Assembly: GCA_907163375.1 (NCBI GenBank) | Contig: CAJQUW010014293.1 | Coordinates: 124,001-188,000 of the forward strand | Direction of reading: 5' to 3' | Length of the DNA stretch: 64,000 nucleotides | DNA from: Prostheceraeus crozeri | Lineage: Eukaryota > Platyhelminthes > Polycladida > Euryleptidae | In this document: piece by piece, positions 43,436 to 52,752 of the stretch | Position numbering within the stretch: the stretch's first letter is position 1 | Layout: every line of letters begins with the position of its first letter | Notes under the pieces: generated by a model | What the model saw: only the letters and a program-made list of their open reading frames with translations | The model's database searches: none | What the model was told of the DNA's origin: nothing | Made by a program: the position numbers and the translations under genes

Positions 43436-43966
43436 TTATAAATCAATGGTTTGAAACAGATAAAATAGATACAGCTGGTAACTATCATACAGCGAGCAAT
43501 GATAATCATAAAGGACTTTGGCAGTGTTGAGGTAAGGAGGAAAGAAGCATTGGTTATGAACGTAGCTACTACAACGAACAGACAAAATAGGAACACACAA
43601 ATCCTTAAAACGTTTCGTGACTTCATGGTAGTGTGGATTCACTCTACTATCCCAAGGCGGGAGCAAAATATCATCAATGATTAGATTAGGAAATACTTTC
43701 CTCTCCTTACCAGGATTATTACAAAAGATGCGTATAACATTGAAAGCAGCTAACCATCGTTTAAAGTCAATAAGAAGAGCACTCTCACAAGAAAAGCCAT
43801 AGTCTTGCAAATATTTCAGATTAAGTCCATGAATGTGTTTTCTCGCCCATTGATCAACATTGGGATCGCAGTTGGCATGTTGATGATAGACACTAACAAT
43901 CTGATATGTCCAATTGTTCATAGCAATAGCACTGCGTTCCTGTACAGGTTCACCCTCACAATCCAT
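43436..43966 (-). CDS. Putative DEDD exonuclease-like protein, copy B
   Basis: 176 aa, open. MDCEGEPVQERSAIAMNN start and a WARKHIHGL motif as in copy A. Confidence 0.5.
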   Translation of the reverse strand: MDCEGEPVQERSAIAMNNWTYQIVSVYHQHANCDPNVDQWARKHIHGLNLKYLQDYGFSCESALLIDFKRWLAAFNVIRIFCNNPGKERKVFPNLIIDDILLPPWDSRVNPHYHEVTKRFKDLCVPILSVRCSSYVHNQCFFPPYLNTAKVLYDYHCSLYDSYQLYLFYLFQTIDL

Positions 43967-44005
43967 AAAAATGATGATAGAAGCCTAAAACGGAAATTTA
44001 CCCAT

Positions 44006-44218
44006 CTAAGGAAACGTTCTATAACATATTACAAAATGAAGAATTACATCGATGCTTTTCACGACAAAATACACAAATGATATGATGGCAACGAAGAAGT
44101 AAAATGTATCTAATAAGACCACGTCACACTCAAAGCACATAAGCGAATTGTCATAGGGTAGAGTTAGGAAAGGACTAGTAATTCTCCTTCTTTGATTTGC
44201 GTTTTGAGGCAGCATTCT
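44006..44218 (-). CDS. Small RING/zinc-finger-like protein, copy B
   Basis: Related to 48105..48308, but its zinc-ligand region differs from A and C; it appears broken (about one break). It overlaps the end of the basic-tailed gene. Confidence 0.35.
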   Translation of the reverse strand, partial: RMLPQNANQRRRITSPFLTLPYDNSLMCFECDVVLLDTFYFFVAIISFVYFVVKSIDVILHFVICYRTFP

Positions 44219-44893
44219 TCTCCGACTTGCGCTTCGTACCACTGCTGTTAAGGATTTGATCAATTATGTCATCCACGTTGGGTGGTTTTGGAATATATAG
44301 GATGGATTCCATATGCATGGAGAGCGAGGCTATTTTATCATCCTTGTGTCGACCATAATATAGCCCATTCACTTTGGAAAGGATATCCCAAGTAACTTCT
44401 CCGAGCTCGTCGCATGTGATGGGTGTTGAATGATCTCCTTCCTTCAATGTAATGTAAGGTAAGTGCACCAATGTGATACCGGTAGGCAAATTTGATTACC
44501 ATCCCAAATCTTTCTATAGGGAGTATCCTTGTCATCTCTCGCCTTCCACTCTTGAGCAAGAGGAGTAGGAATGTCCATATTAAATGTCAATAAATAATAA
44601 ATAAATAAAATAAAGTCCCTCTCAATAATATCAAGTTGGTGGCGAATGTACGGACTCACGGGGATCCGTATGTAGTCCCATACTGATTGTGCATTATCTT
44701 GACATCCGTGGAAGGGAGCATTCCCGTTTGGAGTGCTACGCTATGATCATCGTAACCTTGTAGCGAACCTTGTAACGTTTGACCGCCATTTTGTCCTACT
44801 AGTGCAGCAGATGGAGTAGATGCCTGAAAATGAAAAAGATTGTATTAAGTTTACGTTCAAGGGAGGAGAGGGAGGAAAGTAGCGACTTACCAT
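44175..44893 (-). CDS. Basic-tailed conserved protein, copy B (broken)
   Basis: The counterpart of 47374..48148. It keeps the ATG/GTAAGT start intron (ATG at 44893..44891) and the Lys/Arg tail. Several breaks, including a missing stretch in the first half. Confidence 0.5.
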
Positions 44894-45045
44894 TATAGTT
44901 GGATAATAGAATAGGGAACTAGAGAGAGGAAATGTGCGTCCGTCACTCGTGTGATTCAATGATGGAATGATTCTCACTGTGGAAGGCTCGCTATTTATAT
45001 AAAAATGCTTGATTCTCATTGGATGATGATCCTCATTGGACAATA
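44894..45045 (-). promoter_or_regulatory. Promoter of the basic-tailed gene, copy B
   Basis: On the minus strand, TCCAATGAGAATC and then TATATAAATAGCG precede the ATG, as in copy C. Confidence 0.6.
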
Positions 45046-45274
45046 ACATCAAGCTGATTCCAAATCTGGCCTCCGTTTACCAATCCGAGCCTTCGTTCGC
45101 CCGCTGGAGCTGTTTCTTGGGAAATTCTAACTCTGTCGTTTTTCGCCAATCTCCCAAATCTTAAATGGCGTCTCACATCTAAACGAAGACAGATATGAAC
45201 AAGATTAAACGAGCTTTTAAACGAGCTATTGCACGACTTTCTACGATCACTAGAACCGAAATTGGAAGATCGGT

Positions 45275-46260
45275 GCCGGGGGGGGTCAGTGAAATTTGAT
45301 GAAAAATGTTTTGGTGAAGGTCCCAGGTCGAAATTCCACACTTTGGAAAGTTTTCAAAATTTTACCCATACAAAGCCACTCTGACACTTAGGATTTTTTT
45401 CAGGTGAGCGAGCTCCGACCTAAAATCTTGTAACAGCTCTAACTTTTGAACGGCTGGTCCGATTGACTCGCAACAAAAAATGTCATCGAGCAGTTTTGTC
45501 TCCTCTTTCAAACGAGTAGCTGTAACACAAAATCCGTCCACTAGAACCAAAGTTAGAAGATCGCTGTCGGGGGAGGGGTCGGTGAAATTTGATGAAACAA
45601 ACTTTGGTCAGGGTCCCAGGTCGAAATGCCGAACTTTGGAAAATTTTCAAAATTTTGTCCATACAAAGCCACTCTGACACTTAGGATTTTTTTAGGTGAG
45701 CTCCGACCTAAAATCTTGTAACAGCTCTAACTTTTGAACGGCTGGTCCGATTGACTCGCAACAAAAAATGTCATCGAGCAGTTTTGTCTCCTCTTTCAAA
45801 CGAGTAGCTGTAACACAAAATCTGTCCACTAGAACCAAAGTTAAAAGACCGCTGTCGGGGGGGGGTCGGTGAAATTTGATGAAAAATGTTTTGGTGAAGG
45901 TCCCAGGTCGAAATGACACACTTTGGAAAATTTTCAAAATTTTACCCATACAAAGTCACTCTAACACTTAGGATTTTTTCAGGTGAGCTACGACATTCCA
46001 CCCTCCCAACCTGGCCGGCACACCACGCCAACCTGGAGAGCGCAGCACATACCACCTCGCGCTACGTCGGCCGGCCAGAGGGGGGGACGTCAGACACGAA
46101 GCAACACGACGGCACACCACGACCGACTCGGCTGACAGGAGGGGGGACGTCAGACTCGAAGCAACACGGCGGCTCACCACGACCGACTCGACTGACAAGG
46201 GGGGACATCAGCGACGGCAGCCATCTTGCGCTATCCAGAAGTGGAGTTTTACTTACTACT
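45275..46260. repeat. Right TIR of copy B
   Basis: The inverse of 24488..25330. It has about three roughly 285-bp units (about two on the left), then the GC-rich outer part with CCTGGCCGGCACACCACG and G-runs, ending CTTACTACT. Just inside it, 45049..45275 resembles the inner TIR of copies A and C, so this end is a mosaic of both TIR types. Confidence 0.88.
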
Positions 46261-46614
46261 AATGTGCCCAAAAATACTGTCCATCAGTCGCTGAAACGTT
46301 GCACCAGCATTGCGCAATTCAAATTATGAATAAAAGAATACGTAGCTACCAAAAGGAGTTATAATGCAGGTCTTATCAACATCTAAAGGATTAATTGGTA
46401 CTTGAAAATATCCCTTTAGCAGGTTCAATTTTGAGAATACTTTCGCTCCTTTTAATGAAGCCATGATGTCTTGTTAGGGAGTTTATTAGGTAGGATAATG
46501 GGAGTGGATAATGGTCAGGAGTCGTGTTCAAGTTTAGTCTACGATAGTCGCCACAAGGTCGCCATGAACCATCGCCTTTCGGAACCATATGTAAAGGAGA
46601 GCTGCAAGGACTGC
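46261..46614 (-). mobile_element. 354-bp retroelement RT remnant between two Polintons
   Basis: The minus strand has [20 protein letters not shown] and [14 protein letters not shown], the finger region of Ty3/Gypsy RT. It abuts the AATGTG duplication of copy B (46261..46266) at one side and the start of copy C at the other. It is the same retroelement copy as the 22.5-24.5 kb piece, parted by copy B. Confidence 0.88.
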
Positions 46615-47235
46615 AGTAGTAAGAAAACGGCGAACACTCGACCGGCGCCCCCCCCCTCTGGAACGACAGAGTGTCGTGGTCGGCCGCCGTAGTGCTTCGA
46701 GTCTGACTCCTCCCCCCTCTGGAACGACAGTGTCGTGGTGTGCCGGCCAAGTGGGTCCGAAAGGTTCGCTGACGTCCCCCCCCTCTGAAACGACAGAGTG
46801 TCGTGGTGGACTTGGGCGACCGCCATGATTTGTCTTGAGGCTATAGTGTGCGATGTTTTTCGTGCAATCTGCTGAATGTTGGGTTGAAAATGGGCTGTTT
46901 CGAGTGGAAGGAGTGCTCGGATGTGAAAACGGAGGCCAGATTCGAATTCAGCGTGAAATTCTGCATCGGTATGGTGAATTTGAACGCAATCGGAGAGAAA
47001 CATTTTCTCTCCGAGAAAAAATAGCTCGTTTGAAAGCTAAGAGTGAGAAAAATTCACTGAAAGAATCGGCTTGTTCATATCTGTCTTCGTTTAGATGTGA
47101 GACACCATTTAAGATTTTGGGACATTGGCGAAAAACGACAGAGTTAGAATTTTGGACGTTTTCGGCTGTAGCTTCAAAACGAAGCATCGGAGAGCAAAAC
47201 GGATTTCAGATTTGGAATCAGCTTGATGTTATTGT
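46615..47235. repeat. Left TIR of copy C (type A)
   Basis: The inverse of the copy A end. It has CCCTCTGGAACGACAGAGTG units with C-runs (three), then an AT-richer inner part with TGCTGAATGTTGGGTTG and CGAAAAACGACAGAGTTAGA. It lacks the 285-bp units of copy B. Confidence 0.85.
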
Positions 47236-47373
47236 CCAATGAGCATCATCATCCAATGAGAATCAAGCATTTCTATATAAATAGCGAGCCTTCCACAGTG
47301 AGAATCATTCCATCGTTGAATCGCACGAGTGACGGACGCACATTTTCTCTCTCTATTCTATTATCCAACTAAA
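47236..47373 (+). promoter_or_regulatory. Promoter of the basic-tailed gene, copy C
   Basis: CCAAT boxes near 47235 and 47253 (ATCCAATGAG), the TATA box TATATAAATA at 47274..47283, and the ATG at 47374. Confidence 0.7.
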
Positions 47374-48148
47374 ATGGTAAGTCGCTACTTTCCTCCCTCT
47401 CCTCCCTTGAACGTAAACTTAATACAATCTTTTTCATTTTCAGGCATCTACTCCATCTGCTGCACTAGTAGGACAAAATGGCGATCAAACGTTACAAGGT
47501 TCGCTACGGTCAGATCATCTACAACTGAGGCCAGTGGAAGAAACAACCAAGGTACATAATCCTACACCGCTACAGCGTAAATTTAAACAAGTCTTGCGTT
47601 ATGACGATCGTAGCGTAGTACTCCAAACGGGAATGCTCCCTTCCACGGATGTCAAGATAATGCACAATCAGTATGGGGACTACATACTGATCCCCGTGAG
47701 TCCGAACATTCGCCGCCAACTGGATATTATTGAGGAGTACGTGACATTAAATATGGACATTCCTACTTCTCTTGCTCAAGAGTGGAAGGCGAGAGATGAC
47801 AAGGATGCTCCCTATAGAAAGATTTGGGATGGTAATCACATTTGCCTACCGGTATCACATTGGTGTAGTTATTATAAGAAGGATGGAGATCAATCAATAC
47901 CCATCAGATGTGATGAGCTCGGAGAAGGTACTTGGGATATCCTTTTCAAAGTGAATGGGCTATATTATGATCGACACAAGGATGATAAAATAGCCTCGCT
48001 CTCCATGCATATGGAATCCATCCTATATATTCCAAAACCACCCAACGTGGATGACATAATTGATCAAATCCTTAACAGCAGTGGTACGAAGCGCAAGTCG
48101 GAGAAGAATGCTGCCTCAAAACGCAAATCAAAGAAGGAGAATTACTAG
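47374..48148 (+). CDS. Basic-tailed conserved protein, spliced after the ATG, copy C
   Basis: The exon 1 coding part is the ATG (47374..47376). Intron 47377..47443 (67 nt, GTAAGT...TTTTCAG); exon 2 47444..48148 is open (235 aa in total). A Gln/Ser-rich start is followed by KIWDGNHICLPVSHWCSYY, GTWDILFKVNGLYY and a C-terminal bipartite KRKSEKN...KRKSKKE. It looks whole. A similar region occurs in other invertebrate Polinton-like elements as far as I recall, with no known function. The basic tail suggests a nuclear role. Confidence 0.68.
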
Positions 48149-48308
48149 TCCTTTCCTAACTCTACCCTATGACAATTCGCTTATGTGCTTTGAGTGTCGT
48201 AGACGTGGTCTTATTAGATACATTTTACTTCTTCGTTGCCATCATATCATTTGTGTATTTTGTCGTGAAAAGCATCGATGTAATTCTTCATTTTGTAATA
48301 TGTTATAG
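48105..48308 (+). CDS. Small RING/zinc-finger-like protein, copy C
   Basis: 67 aa from MLPQN; an alternative ATG at 48183 (MCFEC) avoids most of the overlap with the upstream gene. Ligands: CFEC, RCHHIICVFC, KHRC, SFC. Open. No function recognised. Confidence 0.45.
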   Translation, partial: RMLPQNANQRRRITSPFLTLPYDNSLMCFECRRRGLIRYILLLRCHHIICVFCREKHRCNSSFCNML

Positions 48309-48360
48309 AACGTTTCCTTAGATGGGTAAATTTCCGTTTTAGGCTTCTATCATCATTTTT

Positions 48361-48891
48361 ATGGATTGTGAGGGTGAACCTGTACAGGAACGCAGTGCTA
48401 TTGCTATGAACAATTGGACATATCAGATTGTTAGTGTCTATCATCAACATGCCAACCGCGATCCCAATGTTGATCAATGGGGGAGAAAACACATTCATGG
48501 ACTTAATCTGAAATATTTGCAAGACTATGGCTTTTCTTGTGAGAGTGCTCTTCTTATTGACTTTAAACGATGGTTAGCTGCTTTCAATGTTATACGCATC
48601 TTTTGTAATAATCCTGGTAAGGAGAGGAAAGTATTTCCCAATCTAATCATTGATGATATTTTGCTCCCGCCTTGGGATAGTAGAGTGAATCAACACTACC
48701 ATGAAGTCACGAAACGTTTTAAGGATTTGTGTGTTCCTATTTTGTCTGTTCGTTGTAGTAGCTACGTTCATAACCAATGCTTCTTTCCTCCTTACCTCAA
48801 CACTGCCAAAGTCCTGTATGGTTATCATTGCTCGCTGTATGATAGTTACCAGCTGTATCTATTTTATCTGTTTCAAACCATTGATTTATAA
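48361..48891 (+). CDS. Putative DEDD exonuclease-like protein, copy C
   Basis: 176 aa, open. MDCEGEPVQERSAIAMNN gives D-x-E at residues 2-4 followed by a hydrophobic strand. WGRKHIHGLNLKYLQDYGFS resembles the R-x-I-H-G-L turn of some RNase H-fold nucleases. NLIIDDILLPPW and later HEVTKRFKD could supply further acidic residues and a His. It could be a nuclease or a catalytically dead relative; the family is not certain. Confidence 0.5.
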   Translation: MDCEGEPVQERSAIAMNNWTYQIVSVYHQHANRDPNVDQWGRKHIHGLNLKYLQDYGFSCESALLIDFKRWLAAFNVIRIFCNNPGKERKVFPNLIIDDILLPPWDSRVNQHYHEVTKRFKDLCVPILSVRCSSYVHNQCFFPPYLNTAKVLYGYHCSLYDSYQLYLFYLFQTIDL

Positions 48892-48975
48892 TGCATGCTT
48901 GTTACAGTTATTCAATAAATGTTACTATGAGAAGAGTTGTTTTCATGCAATGGATGGGTTACATAAACGGCGATC

Positions 48976-49386
48976 ATGTCTTTCTCAAACGACTGCGGAA
49001 CATTACATTTTCATAGGCAAAGTTTAAAAGGAGCTGTTCAAGATTATGTGATAAATTTTCATAAAGATGAGACCGACATCGAAGCAGTGTTCGATGATGC
49101 TAGCACTCTATTTCAAGAGTTAATGAATACATTCTCTGATAGCATTGTCATGGCGCGATTAGTTGCGAAAATTAAATTTAGTCATTTTGGAAAGGAAGAA
49201 GTGGAAAGTCGCTCTTTCCATTTTGCTTCTTATTCAATGGAAGTGGTAGATCACCCCGAAGAATTTTTTAAAAGACATATGATAAAAATTGCTGAACGTC
49301 TTAACGCATTTAACCATCATGGTAGCAGTCTAGTGATTGAAGCGATTTCAGATATTCACATTCAACTTTCTATAAAGAAAAATTGA
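48976..49386 (+). CDS. Conserved 136-aa Polinton domain protein, copy C
   Basis: Open, 136 aa. Mixed alpha/beta: an N-terminal helix pair, strands VAKIKFSHFGKEEVESRSFH, a helix HPEEFFKRHMIKIAERLNAF, and the C-terminal GSSLVIEAISDIHIQLSI. The last motif resembles a domain (GSGW..I..L.L.I.KY) seen beside replication genes in invertebrate Polintons. Function unknown. Its stop overlaps the open region of the next gene. Confidence 0.6.
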   Translation: MSFSNDCGTLHFHRQSLKGAVQDYVINFHKDETDIEAVFDDASTLFQELMNTFSDSIVMARLVAKIKFSHFGKEEVESRSFHFASYSMEVVDHPEEFFKRHMIKIAERLNAFNHHGSSLVIEAISDIHIQLSIKKN

Positions 49387-49388
49387 AA

Positions 49389-49712
49389 ATGCAGTGGTAC
49401 TTGATTGTAGCACAACTGGTTTTCGAGCTATGTCTGCTCACTCTCGAAGTATATTCCTTCTGTACATGCGTCTATTATTTAGAAAAGGCTAGCAAATTCA
49501 TATCTTCAAAAAGACTTGCTATAGACATCAGTAACGGTGAAACTATGTGTTGCGATGTATGTAAGCGACAGGATGGAAATGAAAAGCGCATCTTCAAGAG
49601 ATGTAAGCATGCTTTTTGTCAACGCTGTTTCATACGTAATTGCATTCAACTTTGCAAATGTAACCACTGTGATATTGCTCATTTCGAGTGTCACTTATGT
49701 CGCAATAGTTAG
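49389..49712 (+). CDS. Membrane-anchored RING-like protein, copy C
   Basis: 107 aa. WYLIVAQLVFELCLLTLEVY forms a membrane span or signal anchor at residues 3-22. The Cys/His array MCCDVC, CKHAFCQRC, LCKCNHC, CHLC is RING-like. A ubiquitin ligase acting at a membrane is a reasonable inference; a plain zinc-binding membrane protein is the alternative. Confidence 0.6.
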   Translation: MQWYLIVAQLVFELCLLTLEVYSFCTCVYYLEKASKFISSKRLAIDISNGETMCCDVCKRQDGNEKRIFKRCKHAFCQRCFIRNCIQLCKCNHCDIAHFECHLCRNS

Positions 49713-49763
49713 TACCTATGCAAATGTGGTAAAGATAGGTTTTAGCAAAGACTAACACGGAAA

Positions 49764-50105
49764 ATGGCGAAACGTAAAAGTCAAAAGTTTTCTTCAGCCA
49801 TTCAAGCTCTCCGACGAATGAAAGCAAATCAGCGATACAATGCTATACGACATGCTAACGATAAATTCATTCGTGAAATTATTTCTCATGTCAGAAAGTT
49901 GAGGACGAAGAAATTAGCGCCAAAACAACGAAAGTTACTTAAGCAATATGCCACAAAATTGCGTTTTATCTCCAATCCTAAAGTCACCCTTCAAAGAAAG
50001 AGGAAAACTCTAACACAAAAGGGCGGTTTTCTTTCAGCAGTACTTCCAATGTTAGCTCCTGTCGTGGGCAACCTATTGGGTAATATCTTTGGCTCTAAGC
50101 GTTAA
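49764..50105 (+). CDS. Basic protein with Gly-rich hydrophobic tail, copy C
   Basis: 113 aa, open. Lys/Arg-rich helices (ALRRMKANQRYNAIRHANDK), then KGGFLSAVLPMLAPVVGNLL and GNIFGSKR. Layout of adintovirus membrane-active/core proteins: the basic part for DNA, the tail for membrane (inferred). Confidence 0.65.
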   Translation: MAKRKSQKFSSAIQALRRMKANQRYNAIRHANDKFIREIISHVRKLRTKKLAPKQRKLLKQYATKLRFISNPKVTLQRKRKTLTQKGGFLSAVLPMLAPVVGNLLGNIFGSKR

Positions 50106-50136
50106 TTATGCAAATGTTGAATCTCAAAGTATTAAA

Positions 50137-50754
50137 ATGGATTTCAGACTTCAATGTGATAAAGTTCTGACTGTATCAGGTCCATCTCATGCAGGTAAAA
50201 CTGTTTTCACGCTGAATTTATTGGATAAAAGAAGGGAGTTGTTTAAGGAACCTATCAATCGAGTGATTTGGTGTTATGGTATTTATCAACCGTCGCTGTT
50301 TCAGGAATTGCAAAGTCGCAACTTTATTCGACATGAAGGAATTGTTCCAGTGGATAAACTTCAGTCTAATGATGGTGTTGTATTGGATGATTTATTAAAA
50401 GAAAGTAAGAATTCAAAAGATGTTACAGATATGTTCACTCGCGCAGCACATCATAAAAGGTGCTTTATCATCTATATCACACAAACTTTGTTTCCTGATG
50501 GAAAAGAAGCTCGTACACGAAACCTAAATACACACTATTATGCTATTTTCAAGAATCCGCGAGATAAAAGTCAATTTGAAATTTTAGCGCGACAAGTTGC
50601 ACCCAGAGGATCAAAAGCCTTAATTGAAATTTTTCAAGCAGCTACTGAAAAACCATACGGTTACTTATTCATTGACTTTACGCAAGAGTGTCCGGAAGAA
50701 TTTAGATTTCGAAGTGATATTTTGAAAACTCCCATGATTATCTACAAACTATGA
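50137..50754 (+). CDS. Packaging ATPase, copy C
   Basis: 205 aa from MDFRLQ. GPSHAGKT is the Walker A motif at residues 15-22; a hydrophobic strand ending in LDD is Walker B. It is followed by a sensor-like CFIIYITQTLF. FtsK/HerA A32-like motor. The short length is normal for Polinton ATPases. The upstream basic gene stop lies 32 nt before. Confidence 0.9.
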   Translation: MDFRLQCDKVLTVSGPSHAGKTVFTLNLLDKRRELFKEPINRVIWCYGIYQPSLFQELQSRNFIRHEGIVPVDKLQSNDGVVLDDLLKESKNSKDVTDMFTRAAHHKRCFIIYITQTLFPDGKEARTRNLNTHYYAIFKNPRDKSQFEILARQVAPRGSKALIEIFQAATEKPYGYLFIDFTQECPEEFRFRSDILKTPMIIYKL

Positions 50755-51443
50755 GTTCTTATTCTCGCATGATTGTTATTCCTCAGGATGAATATGTACA
50801 ATTGACTGCCATGCAGCAAGTAAAGCAACCTCTTGCAAATCAAATGTATAGGAAAGAAATAGATTATCAGCAAAATGTTCACTTCAAAGATCCACATAGT
50901 GCTGTATTATTACAATCGGAAACTGTTGAGCAATTGAAAAACTTGAAGAATAAGATGCGTGACTCTGTATCGACTGCTACACATTTAGCATCTCGCGCAC
51001 ATGCCATATCTCTTTTCAACAGTATTGAACCCCATCTCAATGTAAATGATAGAGGAGAAATCATTACAGATGAAAATAAAGTGATTGATGCTTCACGTTA
51101 TGAAGACTTGATTCAGTATGCGACACGTAGAAAGCGCCGTCAGGGCTATGTTCCACCTGGTTGGTCATACTTTCTTAAACTATTGAAAAAACATAATGTA
51201 CCAAAATTTGCTTTGAATAATGAGACATTGAAAGAACTTGATTCAACAGTGGCTACTGCTCCAATGCTTCAGGCGATGAAAATGCCAACAAATTGGTTTA
51301 AGACGTCACCTGCTACATCCCCTCCCACACTCACTAAGCAAACAAGAGGAAGAACTCGACGTAGATCTACATCGCCACTAAAACTAGTAAAAGGAAAACG
51401 TAAAACAGCTCCTCCCAGGAAATACATGTTCTCAGACTATTAA
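50751..51443 (+). CDS. Conserved 230-aa Polinton protein, copy C
   Basis: Open, starting inside the ATPase stop (ATGA). RRKRRQGYVPPGWSYFLKLL and a basic Thr/Ser/Pro tail. Unknown; probably virion-associated from its position and charge. Confidence 0.7.
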   Translation: MSSYSRMIVIPQDEYVQLTAMQQVKQPLANQMYRKEIDYQQNVHFKDPHSAVLLQSETVEQLKNLKNKMRDSVSTATHLASRAHAISLFNSIEPHLNVNDRGEIITDENKVIDASRYEDLIQYATRRKRRQGYVPPGWSYFLKLLKKHNVPKFALNNETLKELDSTVATAPMLQAMKMPTNWFKTSPATSPPTLTKQTRGRTRRRSTSPLKLVKGKRKTAPPRKYMFSDY

Positions 51444-51444
51444 T

Positions 51445-51660
51445 ATGAAGCAGATGTGTTGCTTGCCATGTAATGAGCCGCCAGAGGTGAATGTCGTTGT
51501 CACTTGCACTTGCTGCGCCAGCTCTCACAATGAAACCCCTAAGCAATGTGAACACGATCGCAAAACCGCTAAAGCTAAATGCTGCAGTTGTTGTAAATGT
51601 AGAAAGGCAAGAAAACAAAAAGATGAGAAGGAGGAAAAAGAGTCAGTCGTCATCGACTGA
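51445..51660 (+). CDS. Small Cys-rich protein, copy C
   Basis: 71 aa: MKQMCCLPCNEPPEV, then CTCCASSHNETPKQCEH and CCSCCKCRK, with a charged tail. It starts next to the upstream stop and overlaps the integrase start by 38 nt (or far more if the upstream integrase ATG at 51491 is used). All Cys are kept in three copies. Confidence 0.55.
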   Translation: MKQMCCLPCNEPPEVNVVVTCTCCASSHNETPKQCEHDRKTAKAKCCSCCKCRKARKQKDEKEEKESVVID

Positions 51661-52711
51661 ACGTTTGAAGTCAATCTATTATGATGTAAAACATCCGGCA
51701 GGATTTGCATCTATCAAGAAATTATCAAAAGCGAGTGGTCTTCCACAATCACAAGTGAAACGATGGTTAAAGGGTCAGGCTACCTATACACTCCACAAAC
51801 AAGCGAAAAAGAAGTACCGCACCCGCCATTATATTGTTCATGACATCGATGAACAGTGGCAAGCAGATTTGTGCGATGTTGCCTCCATTTCAAAACATAA
51901 CTCGGGCAATAATTTTATTTTAACCGTCATTGATATTTTCTCGCGTTATGCGTGGGCTCAACCTTTAAAAACTAAAGAAGGGAAAGGAGTAGCAAAAGCA
52001 TTCCAAACAATTTTTCGAGAAGGTCGCATTCCAAAAAGAATTCAGAGTGATCAAGGAAAAGAGTTTGAAAATCAGCATGTGAGAAGATTATTTGAGAGGC
52101 ATGACATTGAGTTGTTTAGTGTAAAGAGTGCTTATAAAGCTGCACTCGTTGAACGTTTTAATCGCACATTAAAAAATCGCTTGTGGCGACATTTTACTGC
52201 CAACTTGACACAAAATTGGACAAAGGTTCTACAAGATACACTCCATGCCTAAAATCACTCTATCCATCGTTCTATTGGACTCAGACCAGTAGATGTAAAT
52301 GCTGACAATGTAGATAAAGTGCGCGAATCATTCCAACGTAAACGCACTCATGTGAAAAGTGATGTGAAAATTGGTGATAAAGTTCGTATCTCAAAAGTGA
52401 AGAGTGTTTTTGCTAAAGGGTACCCTCCGAATTGGACAGAGGAGGTATTTACAGTATCAAGGATTAATCAAAAAGACTCTCCTACCACCTACAAGTTGAA
52501 AGATTACGATAATGAAGAAATTGAGGGTAGCTTTTACCGCGATGAGATTGAGGTAGTCACTGAAAGTGAAACATATTTGGTAGAGAAAATCATTCGATGT
52601 AAAAAACGACAAGGTGAAGAATGGTGTCTTGTTAAATGGACTGGTTATCCTTCAAGTATGAGCTCTTGGATGTGTCGTGCCGACATCTTTCATCTAAGTG
52701 ATCGACAGTGA
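51623..52711 (+). CDS. Chromodomain integrase, copy C (broken)
   Basis: N-terminal helix-turn region (FASIKKLSKASGLPQSQVKR), rve core with D, D, E, then an SH3-like part (VKIGDKVRISKVKSVF) and a chromodomain at the end. About one break. The chromodomain aromatic WTGYP is present. Confidence 0.87.
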
Positions 52712-52752
52712 TTCATGCAAAGTTGTAACTAACAATGTTTAGGGTTTGAGCT

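Larger units (their letters stand above)
24488..46260. mobile_element. Polinton/Maverick copy B, full length (21,773 bp)
   Basis: Bounded by TIRs starting AGTAGTAAGTAAAACTCCAC and by AATGTG duplications. The order is TIR, coiled-coil gene, small TATA genes, divergent acidic protein and PolB, two structural-type genes, PC4-like pair, TBP-like gene, protease, capsid, pX-like, integrase, 230-aa, ATPase, basic protein, RING, 136-aa, exonuclease-like, zinc finger, basic-tailed gene, TIR. It is broken, with roughly a dozen breaks in all. It is inserted in the RT region of a Ty3/Gypsy-like element, so it is younger than that copy. Confidence 0.95.

Noticed and set aside
46391-46750. A fused frame of Arg/Gly-rich and RT sequence
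   Set aside because: It crosses the copy C terminus into the retroelement remnant; it is a chance join, not a gene.
47374-48148. Single-stranded-DNA-binding or replication protein call for the basic-tailed gene
   Set aside because: The basic tail and position fit, but no OB-fold motif could be shown, so it is left as unknown.
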